A program made the translations under genes and the position numbers. From UBA9160 sp035489755 (GTDB lineage: Bacteria; Myxococcota_A; UBA9160): a stretch of DNA of 64,000 nucleotides. The stretch lies in the NCBI GenBank assembly GCA_035489755.1, contig DATGZK010000039.1, positions 27,108-91,107 on the forward strand, written 5' to 3'. Positions 8,326 through 17,039 of the stretch are shown piece by piece (position 1 is the first letter of the stretch; every line of letters starts with the position of its first letter). Below the pieces are notes generated by a model. The model was not told the DNA's origin, searched no databases, and was given only the letters and a program-made list of their open reading frames with translations.

Positions 8326-9543
8326 TCAGAGCCCGAAGTCCCATGACTCCCCGGCGTGGTACCGCTTCAGCACGTTCTTCGCGATTAAGATGCGGTGCAC
8401 CTCGTCGGGACCGTCCGCGAGGCGCAGCGTGCGCGCGCCGCGGTACATGCCCTCGAGGGGTGTCTCGCTCGAGACGCCCAGGGCACCGTGCACCTGGATC
8501 GCACGATCCACCACCCGGTGCATGGCGTTCGGCACGAAGACCTTGATGGCGGAGATGTCGGTGCGCGCATCGAGGCCGCGGTCCATCAGCTCCGCGCAGC
8601 GGATCGTCATGAGACGCGAGGCCTGGATGTCCATGTACGAATCCGCAATGAAGCCCTGGATGAACTGCTTGTCCTCGAGCTTGCCCCCGTGCACCTCTCG
8701 CTCCGTAGCGCGGCGCACCATCATGTCGAAGGCGCGCCACATCTGGCCGATGCAGTTCATGCAGTGGAACACGCGTCCCGCCCCGAGACGGTCCTGGGCG
8801 GCCTGGTGGCCCGAGCCCTTCCGTCCGAGGGCGTTCGAAAGCGGCACGCGACACTGGTCGAGGATGATCTCGCCATGGTGGCCGTCCGTCTGTCCCCATA
8901 CCGGGACGCTGCGCACGTAGTTAAAGCCCGGCGTGTCGGTCGGCACGATGATCTGCGTCGTGCGCCCGTTCACGTCGGCGTCGCTCGCATCCTCGGTGCG
9001 GCACATCACGATCGCGAAGTCCGCGCGCTTCGCGTTGGAGGAGAACCATTTGTGGCCCGTGATCACCCACTCGTCGCCGTCGCGCACAGCGCGGGTGCGG
9101 ATCGAGCGCGGGTCCGAGCCCGCCGCGTCGGGCTCGGTCATCGCGAAGCACGACTGCATCGTCCCGGCGACCAGCGGCTCGAGCCACTTTTTCTTCTGCT
9201 CGGTCGTGCCGTACTTGACCAGGATGGTCTGATTGCCCGAGTTCGGAGCCATGATGCCGAAGATCGGGTTCGAGTACGGGCTCCACGCGAGGATCTCGTT
9301 CATGTAGGCGAGCTTCAGGAAGCCGATGCCCATCCCCCCATACTCCTCGGGCAGGTGCGGCGCCCAGAGGCCACGCTCCTTCACGAGTGCCATGAGGCGC
9401 GCCCAGTGCTTCGGCATGTCGGGGTCGCCTCGACGATTCAGGAAATGCTCGTTCGGGATGACGTGATTGGCGACGATGTCGGCCGTCATCAGCCGGATCT
9501 GGTTGGTCTCGTCGTCCAGTGTCGGGATGGCCGAGATCTGCAT
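8326..9543 (-). CDS. Acyl-CoA dehydrogenase, ACAD10/11-like
   Basis: A 405-aa FAD-dependent acyl-CoA dehydrogenase catalysing alpha,beta-desaturation of an acyl-CoA. Visible are the FAD/substrate segment M-T-E-P-D-A-A-G-S-D (the ACAD10/11-type variant of MTEPxAGSD), the middle-domain W-V-I-T-G-H-K-W-F motif, and a C-terminal helical domain with Q-V-H-G-A-L-G-V. A GAGGAG ribosome site precedes ATG 9543. It lies downstream of a P450 gene on the same strand after a 138-bp gap, which suggests a shared role in degrading a lipid or xenobiotic side chain. That role is inference. Confidence 0.92.
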   Translation of the reverse strand: MQISAIPTLDDETNQIRLMTADIVANHVIPNEHFLNRRGDPDMPKHWARLMALVKERGLWAPHLPEEYGGMGIGFLKLAYMNEILAWSPYSNPIFGIMAPNSGNQTILVKYGTTEQKKKWLEPLVAGTMQSCFAMTEPDAAGSDPRSIRTRAVRDGDEWVITGHKWFSSNAKRADFAIVMCRTEDASDADVNGRTTQIIVPTDTPGFNYVRSVPVWGQTDGHHGEIILDQCRVPLSNALGRKGSGHQAAQDRLGAGRVFHCMNCIGQMWRAFDMMVRRATEREVHGGKLEDKQFIQGFIADSYMDIQASRLMTIRCAELMDRGLDARTDISAIKVFVPNAMHRVVDRAIQVHGALGVSSETPLEGMYRGARTLRLADGPDEVHRILIAKNVLKRYHAGESWDFGL

Positions 9544-9681
9544 CGGGGTCTCCTCGGCTCGCAGCGCCCACGGCGCGGACGGCGAGCAGGCCGATCTTAC
9601 CGGGGACCAGCTGGTGCGACGAGCGGGCAGAACGTGGCCCGCTCCGCCTGGAACGGAAGCTCGTCGGCGGGCGTGAGCGCG

Positions 9682-10890
9682 TTAGCCGAGCTCCCTCGAG
9701 CGGAAGGGCAGGTGCTCGAAGCGCCGCACAAAGGGCCCGGGCGCGTAGCGCCCCGCCCCGGCGTCCACGGTGAAGTCCGGGCAGCGCGCCAACACCTCCT
9801 CCAGCACCACGCGCGCCTGGAGGCGCGCCGGTGCGGCGCCGAGGCAGTGGTGCGCGCCGTACCCGAAGCTCAGGTGGCGGCGGATCTTGCGCGTGACGTC
9901 GCACTCCCCCGCAACGGGACCGAACTCGCGCTCGTCGCGGTTGGCCGAGGCGTAGAGGAGCATGACCTTGCGACCCTGCGGAATGGTCTTGCCCTCGAGC
10001 ATGACGTCGCGCGTGGCCGTGCGCGCCAGGCCCTGCACGGGCGAGGTCAGACGCAGGAACTCCTCGATCGCGTTCGGGATGCGAGCTGGGTCCTCGAGCA
10101 GGAGCTTACGCTGCTCCCGGTGCCGGGTCAGCAGCTCGAACGCCCCGCCGAGCAGACCCATGATGGTGTCGTTGCCGCCGGTCACCATGGTGAAGGCGAC
10201 GCCCAGCATCTTGGCGGGGGAGACGTCCTCGCCGGTGCGCAGGCGGCCGTGGACCAGAGCGGAGAGCATGTCGTCGGTCGGCTCACCGCGACGCTGGGCG
10301 ATGAGGCCCGCGAAGTAGGCGAACATCTCTCCCACGGCTTCGCCGGCGCTCAGCACGTTGCCGCCGGCGCTGGCGCTGACGATGGCGTCGGTCCAGCGGC
10401 CGAAGCGAGCGCGATCGGCCAGCGGGACACCAAGGAAGTGCGCCACCACGAAGCTCGCCAGCGGGCGAAAGAGCTCGGCCACCACACAACCTTTGCCGAG
10501 CTCCCGCAGCGTCTCCACGCGCGCCACTACGAACTCGCGCACCATCGGTGCGAGCGCCTCCACCTGCTGTGGGGTCACCCGCTTGATGATGAGCTTGCGC
10601 AGCGCGGTGTGGTCGGGCGGGTCCATCATCACGATGGGCGCCTCGAGGCCGAGCCGCTCCATCTCGCCGTACGAGAAGGTGAGCCCCGACGCCGACGAGA
10701 ACGCGCTGGCGTCCACCGCAGCGTCGATCACATGGGCGAAGCGCGAGAGCACCCAGTAGTCCCGTCCCTCGCCGTTATCGGCCACGTGGTGGACGGGATC
10801 GTGATCGCGCAATGCCCGGTACATGACGAAAGGGTCGCGCCAGCCTTCACCCCCACGCGGCTCGAAGCAGGCCCGGCTTTGCTTGGACAT
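9682..10890 (-). CDS. Cytochrome P450
   Basis: A 402-aa soluble bacterial P450 monooxygenase. The heme-binding signature F-G-Y-G-A-H-H-C-L-G places the thiolate ligand at Cys349. The K-helix ExxR is E-E-F-L-R and the I-helix oxygen-activation motif is G-G-N-D-T. AGGAGA lies 8 nt before ATG 10890. Electrons must come from a ferredoxin or reductase that is not encoded nearby. The pattern resembles actinobacterial and proteobacterial P450s for sterols, terpenes or alkanes, but the substrate is not predictable. The acyl-CoA dehydrogenase downstream fits oxidation of a hydrocarbon chain. Confidence 0.94.
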   Translation of the reverse strand: MSKQSRACFEPRGGEGWRDPFVMYRALRDHDPVHHVADNGEGRDYWVLSRFAHVIDAAVDASAFSSASGLTFSYGEMERLGLEAPIVMMDPPDHTALRKLIIKRVTPQQVEALAPMVREFVVARVETLRELGKGCVVAELFRPLASFVVAHFLGVPLADRARFGRWTDAIVSASAGGNVLSAGEAVGEMFAYFAGLIAQRRGEPTDDMLSALVHGRLRTGEDVSPAKMLGVAFTMVTGGNDTIMGLLGGAFELLTRHREQRKLLLEDPARIPNAIEEFLRLTSPVQGLARTATRDVMLEGKTIPQGRKVMLLYASANRDEREFGPVAGECDVTRKIRRHLSFGYGAHHCLGAAPARLQARVVLEEVLARCPDFTVDAGAGRYAPGPFVRRFEHLPFRSRELG

Positions 10891-11324
10891 GGCCCGATCT
10901 CCTGGCCGTCCTTTGTAGCAGGAAGCCGCGCGGCATGTCCTCTACATGCTCGATGAGAGCGTGTTCGTCTTCGACTTGATTCCGCCGTGTCAGTACGTCG
11001 GAGAACAGGGTTGCCAGAAGGATTTCGAGGGTTTCTTTGCAGAATCCTAGGCCAAACAAATTTAGGTGCGCGAGCTTTTTTTTTGCCAGTCAACCCGATG
11101 AGCCGTCAGGTGCGGTTGCCCTTCCCATAGGAGACCGCGAGCCACAGATAGGCTTCCGCTCCGGAGTACCAAGCAACCCCCCGACCCTACCAGGGTCGCG
11201 TCGCGGACAGGCTCGGCAGGGTCCGGCCGGAAGGACAGGCGATCACTTTCCGTAGTCATGGGGGACAGCTTCGCGAGCCGCGCTACCGTGACCCCTTCTT
11301 TTCTTTCGGAGGGGAGCGCGCCCA
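10891..11324. other. 434-bp intergenic region between divergent P450 and DUF3300 genes
   Basis: No convincing gene is present. The region holds a run of nine T (11076-11084), a short hairpin with 7-bp arms (cgaccct/agggtcg, 11182-11198) and the GGAGGGG ribosome site of the DUF3300 gene at the right edge. A 70-codon minus-strand frame (10847-11059) overlaps the P450 start and resembles nothing I recognise. Promoters for both flanking genes must lie here, but I see no good consensus match. Confidence 0.5.
11182..11198. repeat. Short inverted repeat upstream of the DUF3300 gene
   Basis: Perfect 7-bp arms flank a 3-nt loop in the P450/DUF3300 intergenic region, about 125 bp before the DUF3300 start. 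It could be an operator half-site pair or a leader hairpin. No T-run follows it on the plus strand. Confidence 0.3.
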
Positions 11325-12662
11325 ATGCGTCAACTCAGGGAATTGTCCAAGGCAGCTCTCGTCGGGCTGCTGACTGCGCTGGTTTCGCTGCCGGGGGCGA
11401 GGGTTGCCTTGGCCCAGGGCGACGCGTCGGCCGCGACCTTCAAGCTCGAAGAGATCGAGCAGCTCGTTGCGCCAATCGCCCTCTATCCCGACGCGCTCCT
11501 GGCGCAGGTGCTGATGGCCTCGACCTACCCGCTCGAGGTCGTCGAGGCCGCGCGCTGGCAGCAGAAGAATCCCAGCCTGAAGGACAAGGCACTCGACGAC
11601 GCGCTAAAGCAGCAGGACTGGGACCCGAGCGTCAAGTCGCTCGCGTCCTTCCCCCAGGTTCTCACCATGATGAACGACGAACTCGCTTGGACCCAGAAGC
11701 TCGGCGACGCCTTCTTGGCCCAGCAGAGCGATGTAATGGACGCTGTGCAGCAGCTCCGCGGCAAAGCGCAGGCGGAGGGGAATCTAAAGACCACGGAGCA
11801 GCAGGTCGTCACCGTGGAGCAGGCGCCGGAGCCAAGCCAACCCGTCATTATCAAGATCGAGCCTGCGAATCCGCAGGTGATCTACGTCCCGACCTACAAT
11901 CCGACTGTCATCTACGGGGCGTGGCCCTATCCCGCCTACCCGCCTTACTACTACTATCCACCGGGTTATGTCGCGACGACCGCGATCCTCTCATTCGGCG
12001 TGGGTCTCGCCGTGGGCTCGGCCCTCTGGGGTGGCTGCCACTGGGGCGCGGGGCACGGCAACGTCAATGTCAACGTCAATCGCTACAACAGCTTCAACCA
12101 GAACGTCTCGAACAACGTGACCCGCATCAATGCCACCAACAACAACTGGCAGCACAACGTGGATCATCGACGGGGAGTGCAGTACCGCGACAAGGCGACA
12201 CAGAATCAGTTTAACCGCGCAGATCGGCCTGGCGCCGCCTCTCGCGACGCCTTCCGCGGCCGCACCGAGCAAGGTCGTCAGCAGATCGCCCGCGAGGGCG
12301 CCGGGAACATGAACCGCGATCTCGGCGCGTCCGGCGGGGCGGGAAACAAGCTCAGCGGCACACAGCGTCCGAACACCCCGGCGCAGCGTCCGAACGCCCC
12401 GGCGCAGCGTCCGAACGCCCCGGCGGAGCGTCCGAACGCCTCGGCAAAAGGCGGCGCGAACCGCGGCGGAGGGAGCGGGGCTTTCGACGGAGTCGGCAAC
12501 GGTGGCCAAGCCCGGCGCGATTCGGCTCGCGGCCAGGCTAGCCAGAAGAGCGCTTCCAACACGAGTGCCAGAGCCGGAGGGAATCGCGCCTCGGCGGGTG
12601 GCAACAAGAACGCCGGCGGCGGCCGCAGCGGTGGTGGGGGCGGCGGCGGTGGGCGCCGGTGA
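11325..12662 (+). CDS. DUF3300 domain protein, exported
   Basis: A 445-aa secreted or periplasmic protein with a signal peptide ending near V-A-L-A-Q-G. The family core follows at about residues 40-200: I-A-L-Y-P-D-A-L-L-A-Q-V-L-M-A-S-T-Y-P, then Q-V-I-Y-V-P-T-Y-N-P, then a Tyr/Pro-rich G-A-W-P-Y-P-A-Y-P-P region. A hydrophobic glycine segment and an Asn-rich stretch come next. The tail is low complexity: four copies of Q-R-P-N-x-P-A-like heptads and a Gly-run end. The family function is unknown. It is paired with a DUF2950 gene just downstream, as commonly seen in other genomes, so the two probably act together in the envelope. Confidence 0.9.
   Translation: MRQLRELSKAALVGLLTALVSLPGARVALAQGDASAATFKLEEIEQLVAPIALYPDALLAQVLMASTYPLEVVEAARWQQKNPSLKDKALDDALKQQDWDPSVKSLASFPQVLTMMNDELAWTQKLGDAFLAQQSDVMDAVQQLRGKAQAEGNLKTTEQQVVTVEQAPEPSQPVIIKIEPANPQVIYVPTYNPTVIYGAWPYPAYPPYYYYPPGYVATTAILSFGVGLAVGSALWGGCHWGAGHGNVNVNVNRYNSFNQNVSNNVTRINATNNNWQHNVDHRRGVQYRDKATQNQFNRADRPGAASRDAFRGRTEQGRQQIAREGAGNMNRDLGASGGAGNKLSGTQRPNTPAQRPNAPAQRPNAPAERPNASAKGGANRGGGSGAFDGVGNGGQARRDSARGQASQKSASNTSARAGGNRASAGGNKNAGGGRSGGGGGGGGRR
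12363..12446 (+). repeat. Four tandem 21-bp repeats inside the DUF3300 gene
   Basis: Four consecutive 21-bp units (12363, 12384, 12405, 12426) differ by only a few bases; units two and three are identical. They encode heptads of the form Q/E-R-P-N-T/A-P/S-A. The near identity at DNA level suggests recent slippage expansion of a flexible proline-rich linker. Confidence 0.9.
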
Positions 12663-12709
12663 GCGGAGGAGTAGCCATGCCGAACCATTACCCGCCGGAG
12701 GAAGAGAAG

Positions 12710-13684
12710 ATGATCGCGCGACTGCTCAGTGTCCTTGCCGCAACCTTGGCGGTCGGGGTGCTCCTCGCCGTGGCTGGCTCGCCGCCCGCGCTTGCTGCGG
12801 ACGCAGCACAGCAGCATTTCGCATCCCCCGACCAAGCCGCTCGTGCGCTCGTCGCCGCTGCAAAGGAGGGCGACACGAAGGCGCTCCTCGCGGTGCTCGG
12901 AACCGATGCGAAACGCATGATCGACTCCGGGGACCCCATCGCCGACCAGAAGGCGCGCGAGAGCTTCGTGAACTCCTACGAAGAGAAGAACTCGATCGTG
13001 AATTCGAGCGACACGGAAGCCGTGCTGCAGACCGGGAAGGACGATTGGCCGATGCCGATCCCGATCGTGAAGGACGATGCTGGCTGGCGCTTCGACTCGC
13101 GTGTTGGGGAACACGAGGTCCTCAGCCGCCGCATCGGGCGAAACGAGCTGGCCGCGATCCAGGCCTGTCTCGCATACGTAGATGCGCAGCGCGAATACTA
13201 TGCGCGCGACCCGGAGAAGAGTGACCTCCTTCATTACGCGCAGCGCTTCGCCAGCGCGAAGGGCCAGCGCGATGGGCTCTACTTCGAAACCCAGGAGGAT
13301 GAGCCCGAGAGCCCCCTCGGCTCACTCTTCGCGCAGTCCAGGGCGGAGGGTTACGAGAAGGGAACCAACAGCAAGGGCCATCCCTTCCACGGTTACTACT
13401 TCCGGATCCTGAAAGCGCAGGGGCCGCACGCGAAGGGCGGCGCTTACGATTACCTCGCGAAGGGCAAGATGATGGGCGGCTTCGCGCTCGTGGCATTCCC
13501 GGCCAGATGGGGCTCCTCGGGCGTGATGACCTTCCTGGTGAATCATGACGGTGTCGTGTTCGAGAAAGACCTCGGACCGAAGACCGCGGTCCTAGCGCAG
13601 GCGATGACGAAGTTCGACCCGGACGACACCTGGAAGCCCGTTTCAAGCCAGGACGAGGAGCCGGAGTCGCCATCGGCGGAGTAG
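12710..13684 (+). CDS. DUF2950 domain protein, exported
   Basis: A 324-aa exported protein of the DUF2950 family. ATG 12710 is chosen because GGAGGAA lies 6-7 nt upstream and it starts a clean signal peptide ending A-L-A-A-D-A. ATG 12677 also has a good GGAGGA site but would add an acidic leader before the signal. Family traits seen include the early F-x-S-P-D-Q-A-A-R-A-L-V, an R-E-Y-Y-A-R-D region, G-Y-Y-F-R-I-L, and a late G-V-M-T-F-L-V-N-H-D-G-V-V-F-E-K-D-L-G. It sits about 48 bp behind the DUF3300 gene. Function is unknown. Confidence 0.9.
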   Translation: MIARLLSVLAATLAVGVLLAVAGSPPALAADAAQQHFASPDQAARALVAAAKEGDTKALLAVLGTDAKRMIDSGDPIADQKARESFVNSYEEKNSIVNSSDTEAVLQTGKDDWPMPIPIVKDDAGWRFDSRVGEHEVLSRRIGRNELAAIQACLAYVDAQREYYARDPEKSDLLHYAQRFASAKGQRDGLYFETQEDEPESPLGSLFAQSRAEGYEKGTNSKGHPFHGYYFRILKAQGPHAKGGAYDYLAKGKMMGGFALVAFPARWGSSGVMTFLVNHDGVVFEKDLGPKTAVLAQAMTKFDPDDTWKPVSSQDEEPESPSAE

Positions 13685-13912
13685 CGAGCTCACGGGCGCG
13701 GTGCGTACTCGTCCAGAGGACCGCCTACGCGAGAGCTGAAGCACGCCACCTTTCGCTGGAAGACGCCGACGATCCCGCTCAGGACTCCTCTGTACGTCTT
13801 GCGGTCCAAAGGGAGGTAGGGCCGCACTCCCTCCTTCGGCCGCGGGGAGCGCATCCTGAATCTTGGCTCTGGTGGCGAGACGTAGCCGCAGGCGCCTGAC
13901 CCTGAATGGGCT

Positions 13913-14681
13913 CTATTGCTTCCCACAGGAATCGCTCAAGTCAGCATAAATCTCCTGCAGCTGAACAATCCACGCGGTGTCGGCCAATGGATCGGAGGGC
14001 ATGTGGAAATCCACACTCCGACGGCGGAGGTCCGCTGTGAACGTCGCGGACCGCATGACTTGGGTACGCAGCGCGAACTTCTCCATTGTCCAGAATCGCC
14101 CAGTTGCCATCGCCATCCGGCTGAATGTATGCCGAGGCCGACATGCGGGGCAATTCCGCATTGGGATCTCCAATGGCGCCGATCTGGTGGTACATCCGGT
14201 CACTATCCGCAATGAGAGCAACGTTGCCGAAGGGCGGCTGCTCGCTCAGCATTGGACCGCATAAACCCTCCGGCCAGTAATCATAGCTGCCACCCGTGCC
14301 TTCATAAAACCACGAGAGTGCTCCTGCGCGGACCACGCGCCTCGCTTCGAAAAGTCCAGAGCGGCCCATCACTTTCAGAAACGGCAACGGATAGTGTTCC
14401 CGTGTTGCTCCGTGGAAAGAAGGGATGTCAACGTGACGTGCGCCAGTAGTCATTGGAGTATTGACGTTGACGACGACGAACTCGGGATACACAAGTGATG
14501 TGCCAAAGAGGGCTCTGGCGGACCGAACCGCGAAGGTGATGGGTCCACTCCCGCGCATGGCCGACGCGCGCGCATCACGGACAACGAAGCCTATACGTCC
14601 CTGGCTCTCCTCCTCCGCCTTGCGCAATTCGTCTCGGACAACTGGGACGTTCTCACGAAGCGTGCGGTGTAATAAGCGCAT
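13913..14681 (-). pseudogene. Frameshifted gene for a conserved hypothetical protein (2OG-Fe(II)-oxygenase-like pattern)
   Basis: The frame from ATG 14681 reads as a coherent protein to about codon 199, near 14085 (I-L-D-N-G-E). It then becomes Arg/Pro/Ser-rich nonsense to a stop at 13941. The adjacent +1 frame takes over exactly there with K-F-A-L-R-T-Q-V-M-R-S and continues sensibly to a stop at 13913. A 1-base deletion or 2-base insertion in the minus-strand reading would restore about 255 aa. H-V-D-I-P and, about 90 residues later, M-Y-H-Q-I-G could be the HxD...H iron triad of a 2-oxoglutarate dioxygenase, but I do not recognise the family firmly. A sequencing error cannot be excluded. 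Confidence 0.6.
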
Positions 14682-14734
14682 GCAGTTGTCCGTCCGCGGC
14701 TAGTTTGTATAAGGTGCCGCCGCTGCGTCTTCAG

Positions 14735-14780
14735 AGGAGATCGCCGTCGAATCCACACTGGGGTCTGCACGCGATCTCCT
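14735..14780. repeat. Inverted repeat between the pseudogene and the DUF2804 gene
   Basis: Perfect 10-bp arms (aggagatcgc/gcgatctcct) are separated by 26 nt, with a second overlapping 6-bp pair (gggtct/agaccc). It lies 25 bp past the DUF2804 stop on the minus strand and upstream of the frameshifted gene. It may act as a terminator or processing stem, but no clear T-run follows. Confidence 0.4.
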
Positions 14781-14804
14781 GAGACCCTGAGCCGTGGTGG
14801 CCCT

Positions 14805-15878
14805 TCACCAGCGGTGCGCGAACTCCTCCGCCCAGCCGATGAGCCCGTCCACGGCGAGCTCGCTGCCGTCGACCCGCACGTGACCGCGCCAGTGCCCGAA
14901 GGCGCAGACGCCGCCCGTGGCGATCACGCCCAGGTTCATTCGCGGCGTGTGGGCGGCGACGGGCTCGAGGACGAGGTCGAGCGCGCCCGAGCGCGGCGCG
15001 ACGACACGCCAGGGCTTGCGCCACTGCGCAGCGTCGTACTCCCAGCGCAGGTCCTCCATGATCTTGTGTAAGCGGCCGTTCCACAGGATGCCGTTCTCGT
15101 TCGAGCCGGTGCCCGTGGTCCACTTCGCGCCGAAGTTGACGCCGAGCAGGACGTCCCCGACCCAGCCTGTTGCGACGCCCCAGTTCCAGTTGGAGCGATA
15201 GGGCCAGATGCCGCGGCCCCAGTCCTGCACGGCGAACGAGGTCCGCGGCTCAAGCGCGTACCGACGCGCGCCCGCGCGCACCTCTCCTTCGCAGGGGAGC
15301 GCGGCGTGCTTCGAGTTGCACTGGAAGCGCGACAGCGTCCACGGTACGACGACGTTCAGGCTCTCCTGGCCCGGTGGCCGGCGCACGCCGAAGTCCGCGG
15401 CGAGTTGCGTGCCATCGCCGGCACGGCCGCGGAAACGCACAGCAAGATCCGCGCTGTCGATGCGATTCGTGTAGTCGATCCCGCCGGCCTGGTACGCGAC
15501 GCTCGCTTCGACCCGGTCGGGCAGCGCGAAGCGGCCGGAGCGCCCGTAGGAGCTGCCGCTCCAGTGTGCGCCGTCGCGGAAATCGGTGAGCGTGAACGCG
15601 CAGAACGAGGCGACGTCGATGTCCGCGAGCGTCACCGAGAAGACGAAGTCCGACGCGATCCAGTTCCAGAAGTTCCAGCGCTTCTTGCGAGGCCAGTGCC
15701 CGGACAGGTTCGCGCGCACCAGCGGTTGGCGGGAGAAGCCGACCGCGTCGGGGTTTAGGCACCCGTGCGCGTCGCAGAGATCGACCGGGTTCGTTATCTC
15801 TCGCTCGACGTAGATCGGACCGACGGGTAGGCGTCCCGCGCGGTCGAGGATCGGGAGGTGGTCGGGGAGCCGATTCAT
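14805..15878 (-). CDS. DUF2804 family protein
   Basis: A 357-aa protein of the DUF2804 family, function unknown. ATG 15878 begins M-N-R-L-P; the longer open frame to 16211 is Arg/Ser-rich shadow sequence. Family features seen are an early G-x-x-x-P-V-G-P-I-Y, the K-R-W-N-F-W-N-W segment, many Trp/Asp-rich strands such as V-Q-D-W-G-R-G-I-W-P-Y and a late G-x-N-F-G-A-K-W-T-T-G-T. There is no signal peptide or membrane span. Proteins of this type look like lipocalin-like or hydroxyneurosporene-synthase-like beta barrels, which is only a loose suggestion of a hydrophobic ligand. Confidence 0.85.
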   Translation of the reverse strand: MNRLPDHLPILDRAGRLPVGPIYVEREITNPVDLCDAHGCLNPDAVGFSRQPLVRANLSGHWPRKKRWNFWNWIASDFVFSVTLADIDVASFCAFTLTDFRDGAHWSGSSYGRSGRFALPDRVEASVAYQAGGIDYTNRIDSADLAVRFRGRAGDGTQLAADFGVRRPPGQESLNVVVPWTLSRFQCNSKHAALPCEGEVRAGARRYALEPRTSFAVQDWGRGIWPYRSNWNWGVATGWVGDVLLGVNFGAKWTTGTGSNENGILWNGRLHKIMEDLRWEYDAAQWRKPWRVVAPRSGALDLVLEPVAAHTPRMNLGVIATGGVCAFGHWRGHVRVDGSELAVDGLIGWAEEFAHRW

Positions 15879-16073
15879 GGGAGCCTCCGCATCGGCAACG
15901 ATACCCCCTCGCGGCACGCTCTCACGTCGCGTCGTGGAACGGGATGCTGACCGTTTGGAACCGGCAGCTTGCGGTGGAGAGCGCGCATATGCGCAAGGCT
16001 CGCTGTAGGACAGCGGCGCGACATCATCCCAAAACACCGCCAGCGCGTCCCGGAGGGGCGAAAGGGGGGTTAA

Positions 16074-16523
16074 GTGGCTCGCCAGTGCACCGTGTGCACA
16101 CACCCGAATCAGGGCAAGATCGACGAAGCCCTGGTTAGCGGGACAGCGATTCGGGACATAGCGGGACAACACGGGCTCGCCAAAAGCGCGGTGGACCGCC
16201 ACAGCACTCATATCGGGACAGCGTTGGTGCAGGCTGCGCAGCGCAAGGCCGAGCTCGAGGACAATCTCGGCGACGACCTGCTCGGACAGGTCAAGGCGCT
16301 GAATCGGGATCTCTGGAGTGCGTCAGAGGCGGCGAAGCAGGCGAATAGCCTTGGCGCCTTTCTCCAGGTGGCCGACCGCATTCAAAAGGGACTCGCGCTG
16401 CAGTCAACGCTGCTCGAGCGTGCGGCGGGCGCCTCGGAATGCAACGTCAGGTACGCTATCGGGTGGCTGGACGGCTGCCCGCATCACCCGGAAGGCTGCC
16501 CGCAGGGCGTCGCTGACGGCTAG
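16074..16523 (+). CDS. Small zinc-knuckle/HTH protein, phage-associated type
   Basis: A 149-aa protein starting at GTG 16074 behind an AAAGGGGGG ribosome site. C-T-V-C-T-H near the N-terminus looks like a small zinc knuckle. It is followed by a helix-turn-helix-like I-R-D-I-A-G-Q-H-G-L-A-K-S-A-V-D-R-H segment of the kind seen in short DNA-binding proteins from prophages and islands. The rest is a charged helical region, perhaps coiled coil. It overlaps the 3' end of the convergent broken lipoprotein gene by 4 bp. Function is unknown; DNA binding is inference. Confidence 0.65.
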   Translation: MARQCTVCTHPNQGKIDEALVSGTAIRDIAGQHGLAKSAVDRHSTHIGTALVQAAQRKAELEDNLGDDLLGQVKALNRDLWSASEAAKQANSLGAFLQVADRIQKGLALQSTLLERAAGASECNVRYAIGWLDGCPHHPEGCPQGVADG

Positions 16524-16882
16524 AAGCTCCCGCGTTCGGCGGCGGGTTGTGCCGGGGTCAGGCGAGCAAGCGCGACCGTAGCTTGATAGGCCTGCGGCGT
16601 GTCGGGGAAGTTCTTCGCAACGAAGGCATAAAGGGCAAGCGCGTCGCCGAGCTGGCCGAGCCGTTCGTATGACTGAGCCTTGAGCAGTGTCGCGTTAGTG
16701 CGATCCTCCGCCGACGGGCTCCCATATGAGAGGAGTTAATCCGCCTTCTGGATCGCGCCGTGATAGTCCCCGGCTGCGAACGCATCTTGGGCGTTCGTCC
16801 ACGCGCCCTGTCTGGCAAACGCACAGGACTGGAGAGCGAAGCCGATCAGTATCGTGACCAGCGCGTGTCGATAGCGGACCAT
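16520..16882 (-). pseudogene. TPR-type lipoprotein gene with an in-frame stop
   Basis: ATG 16882, preceded by GGAGG at good spacing, opens a lipoprotein signal peptide with lipobox L-Q-S-C (Cys20), then a helical repeat A-F-A-A-G-D-Y-H-G-A-I-Q-K-A-D. The next codon is TAA (16736-16738). The same frame then continues for 71 sense codons with clear TPR character (A-Q-S-Y-E-R-L-G-Q-L-G-D-A-L-A-L-Y) to a TAG at 16520. One C-to-T change (CAA to TAA) would explain it. Full length would be 120 residues. It is probably a recent pseudogene or a sequencing error. Confidence 0.7.
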
Positions 16883-17039
16883 TTCACCGACCTCCGCCGA
16901 CGCTGCGCGCATGGCGTGCTCGGGAAGAGGGTCGACCTTGAGGCCTGAGGGGAGCCAAACCGCCCCGCGTGCTTCCGCCATGCTTCCGGCGCCTTCAAAG
17001 CCTGACGAGGCAAAGGCCCTAAGCGCTTGATTTGATTGG

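Noticed and set aside
8395..10956. An 853-codon open frame on the plus strand antisense to the acyl-CoA dehydrogenase and P450
   Set aside because: It is a shadow of high-GC codons: no ribosome site, no domain, His/Arg/Ala-rich, while both opposite-strand genes have full catalytic motifs.
10847..11059. A 70-codon minus-strand frame at the P450 promoter
   Set aside because: It overlaps the P450 start in another frame and resembles no family; possibly a remnant, but unsupported.
13690..13926. A 78-codon minus-strand frame after the DUF2950 gene
   Set aside because: No ribosome site, no recognisable domain, and it overlaps the end of the frameshifted gene; not distinguishable from chance.
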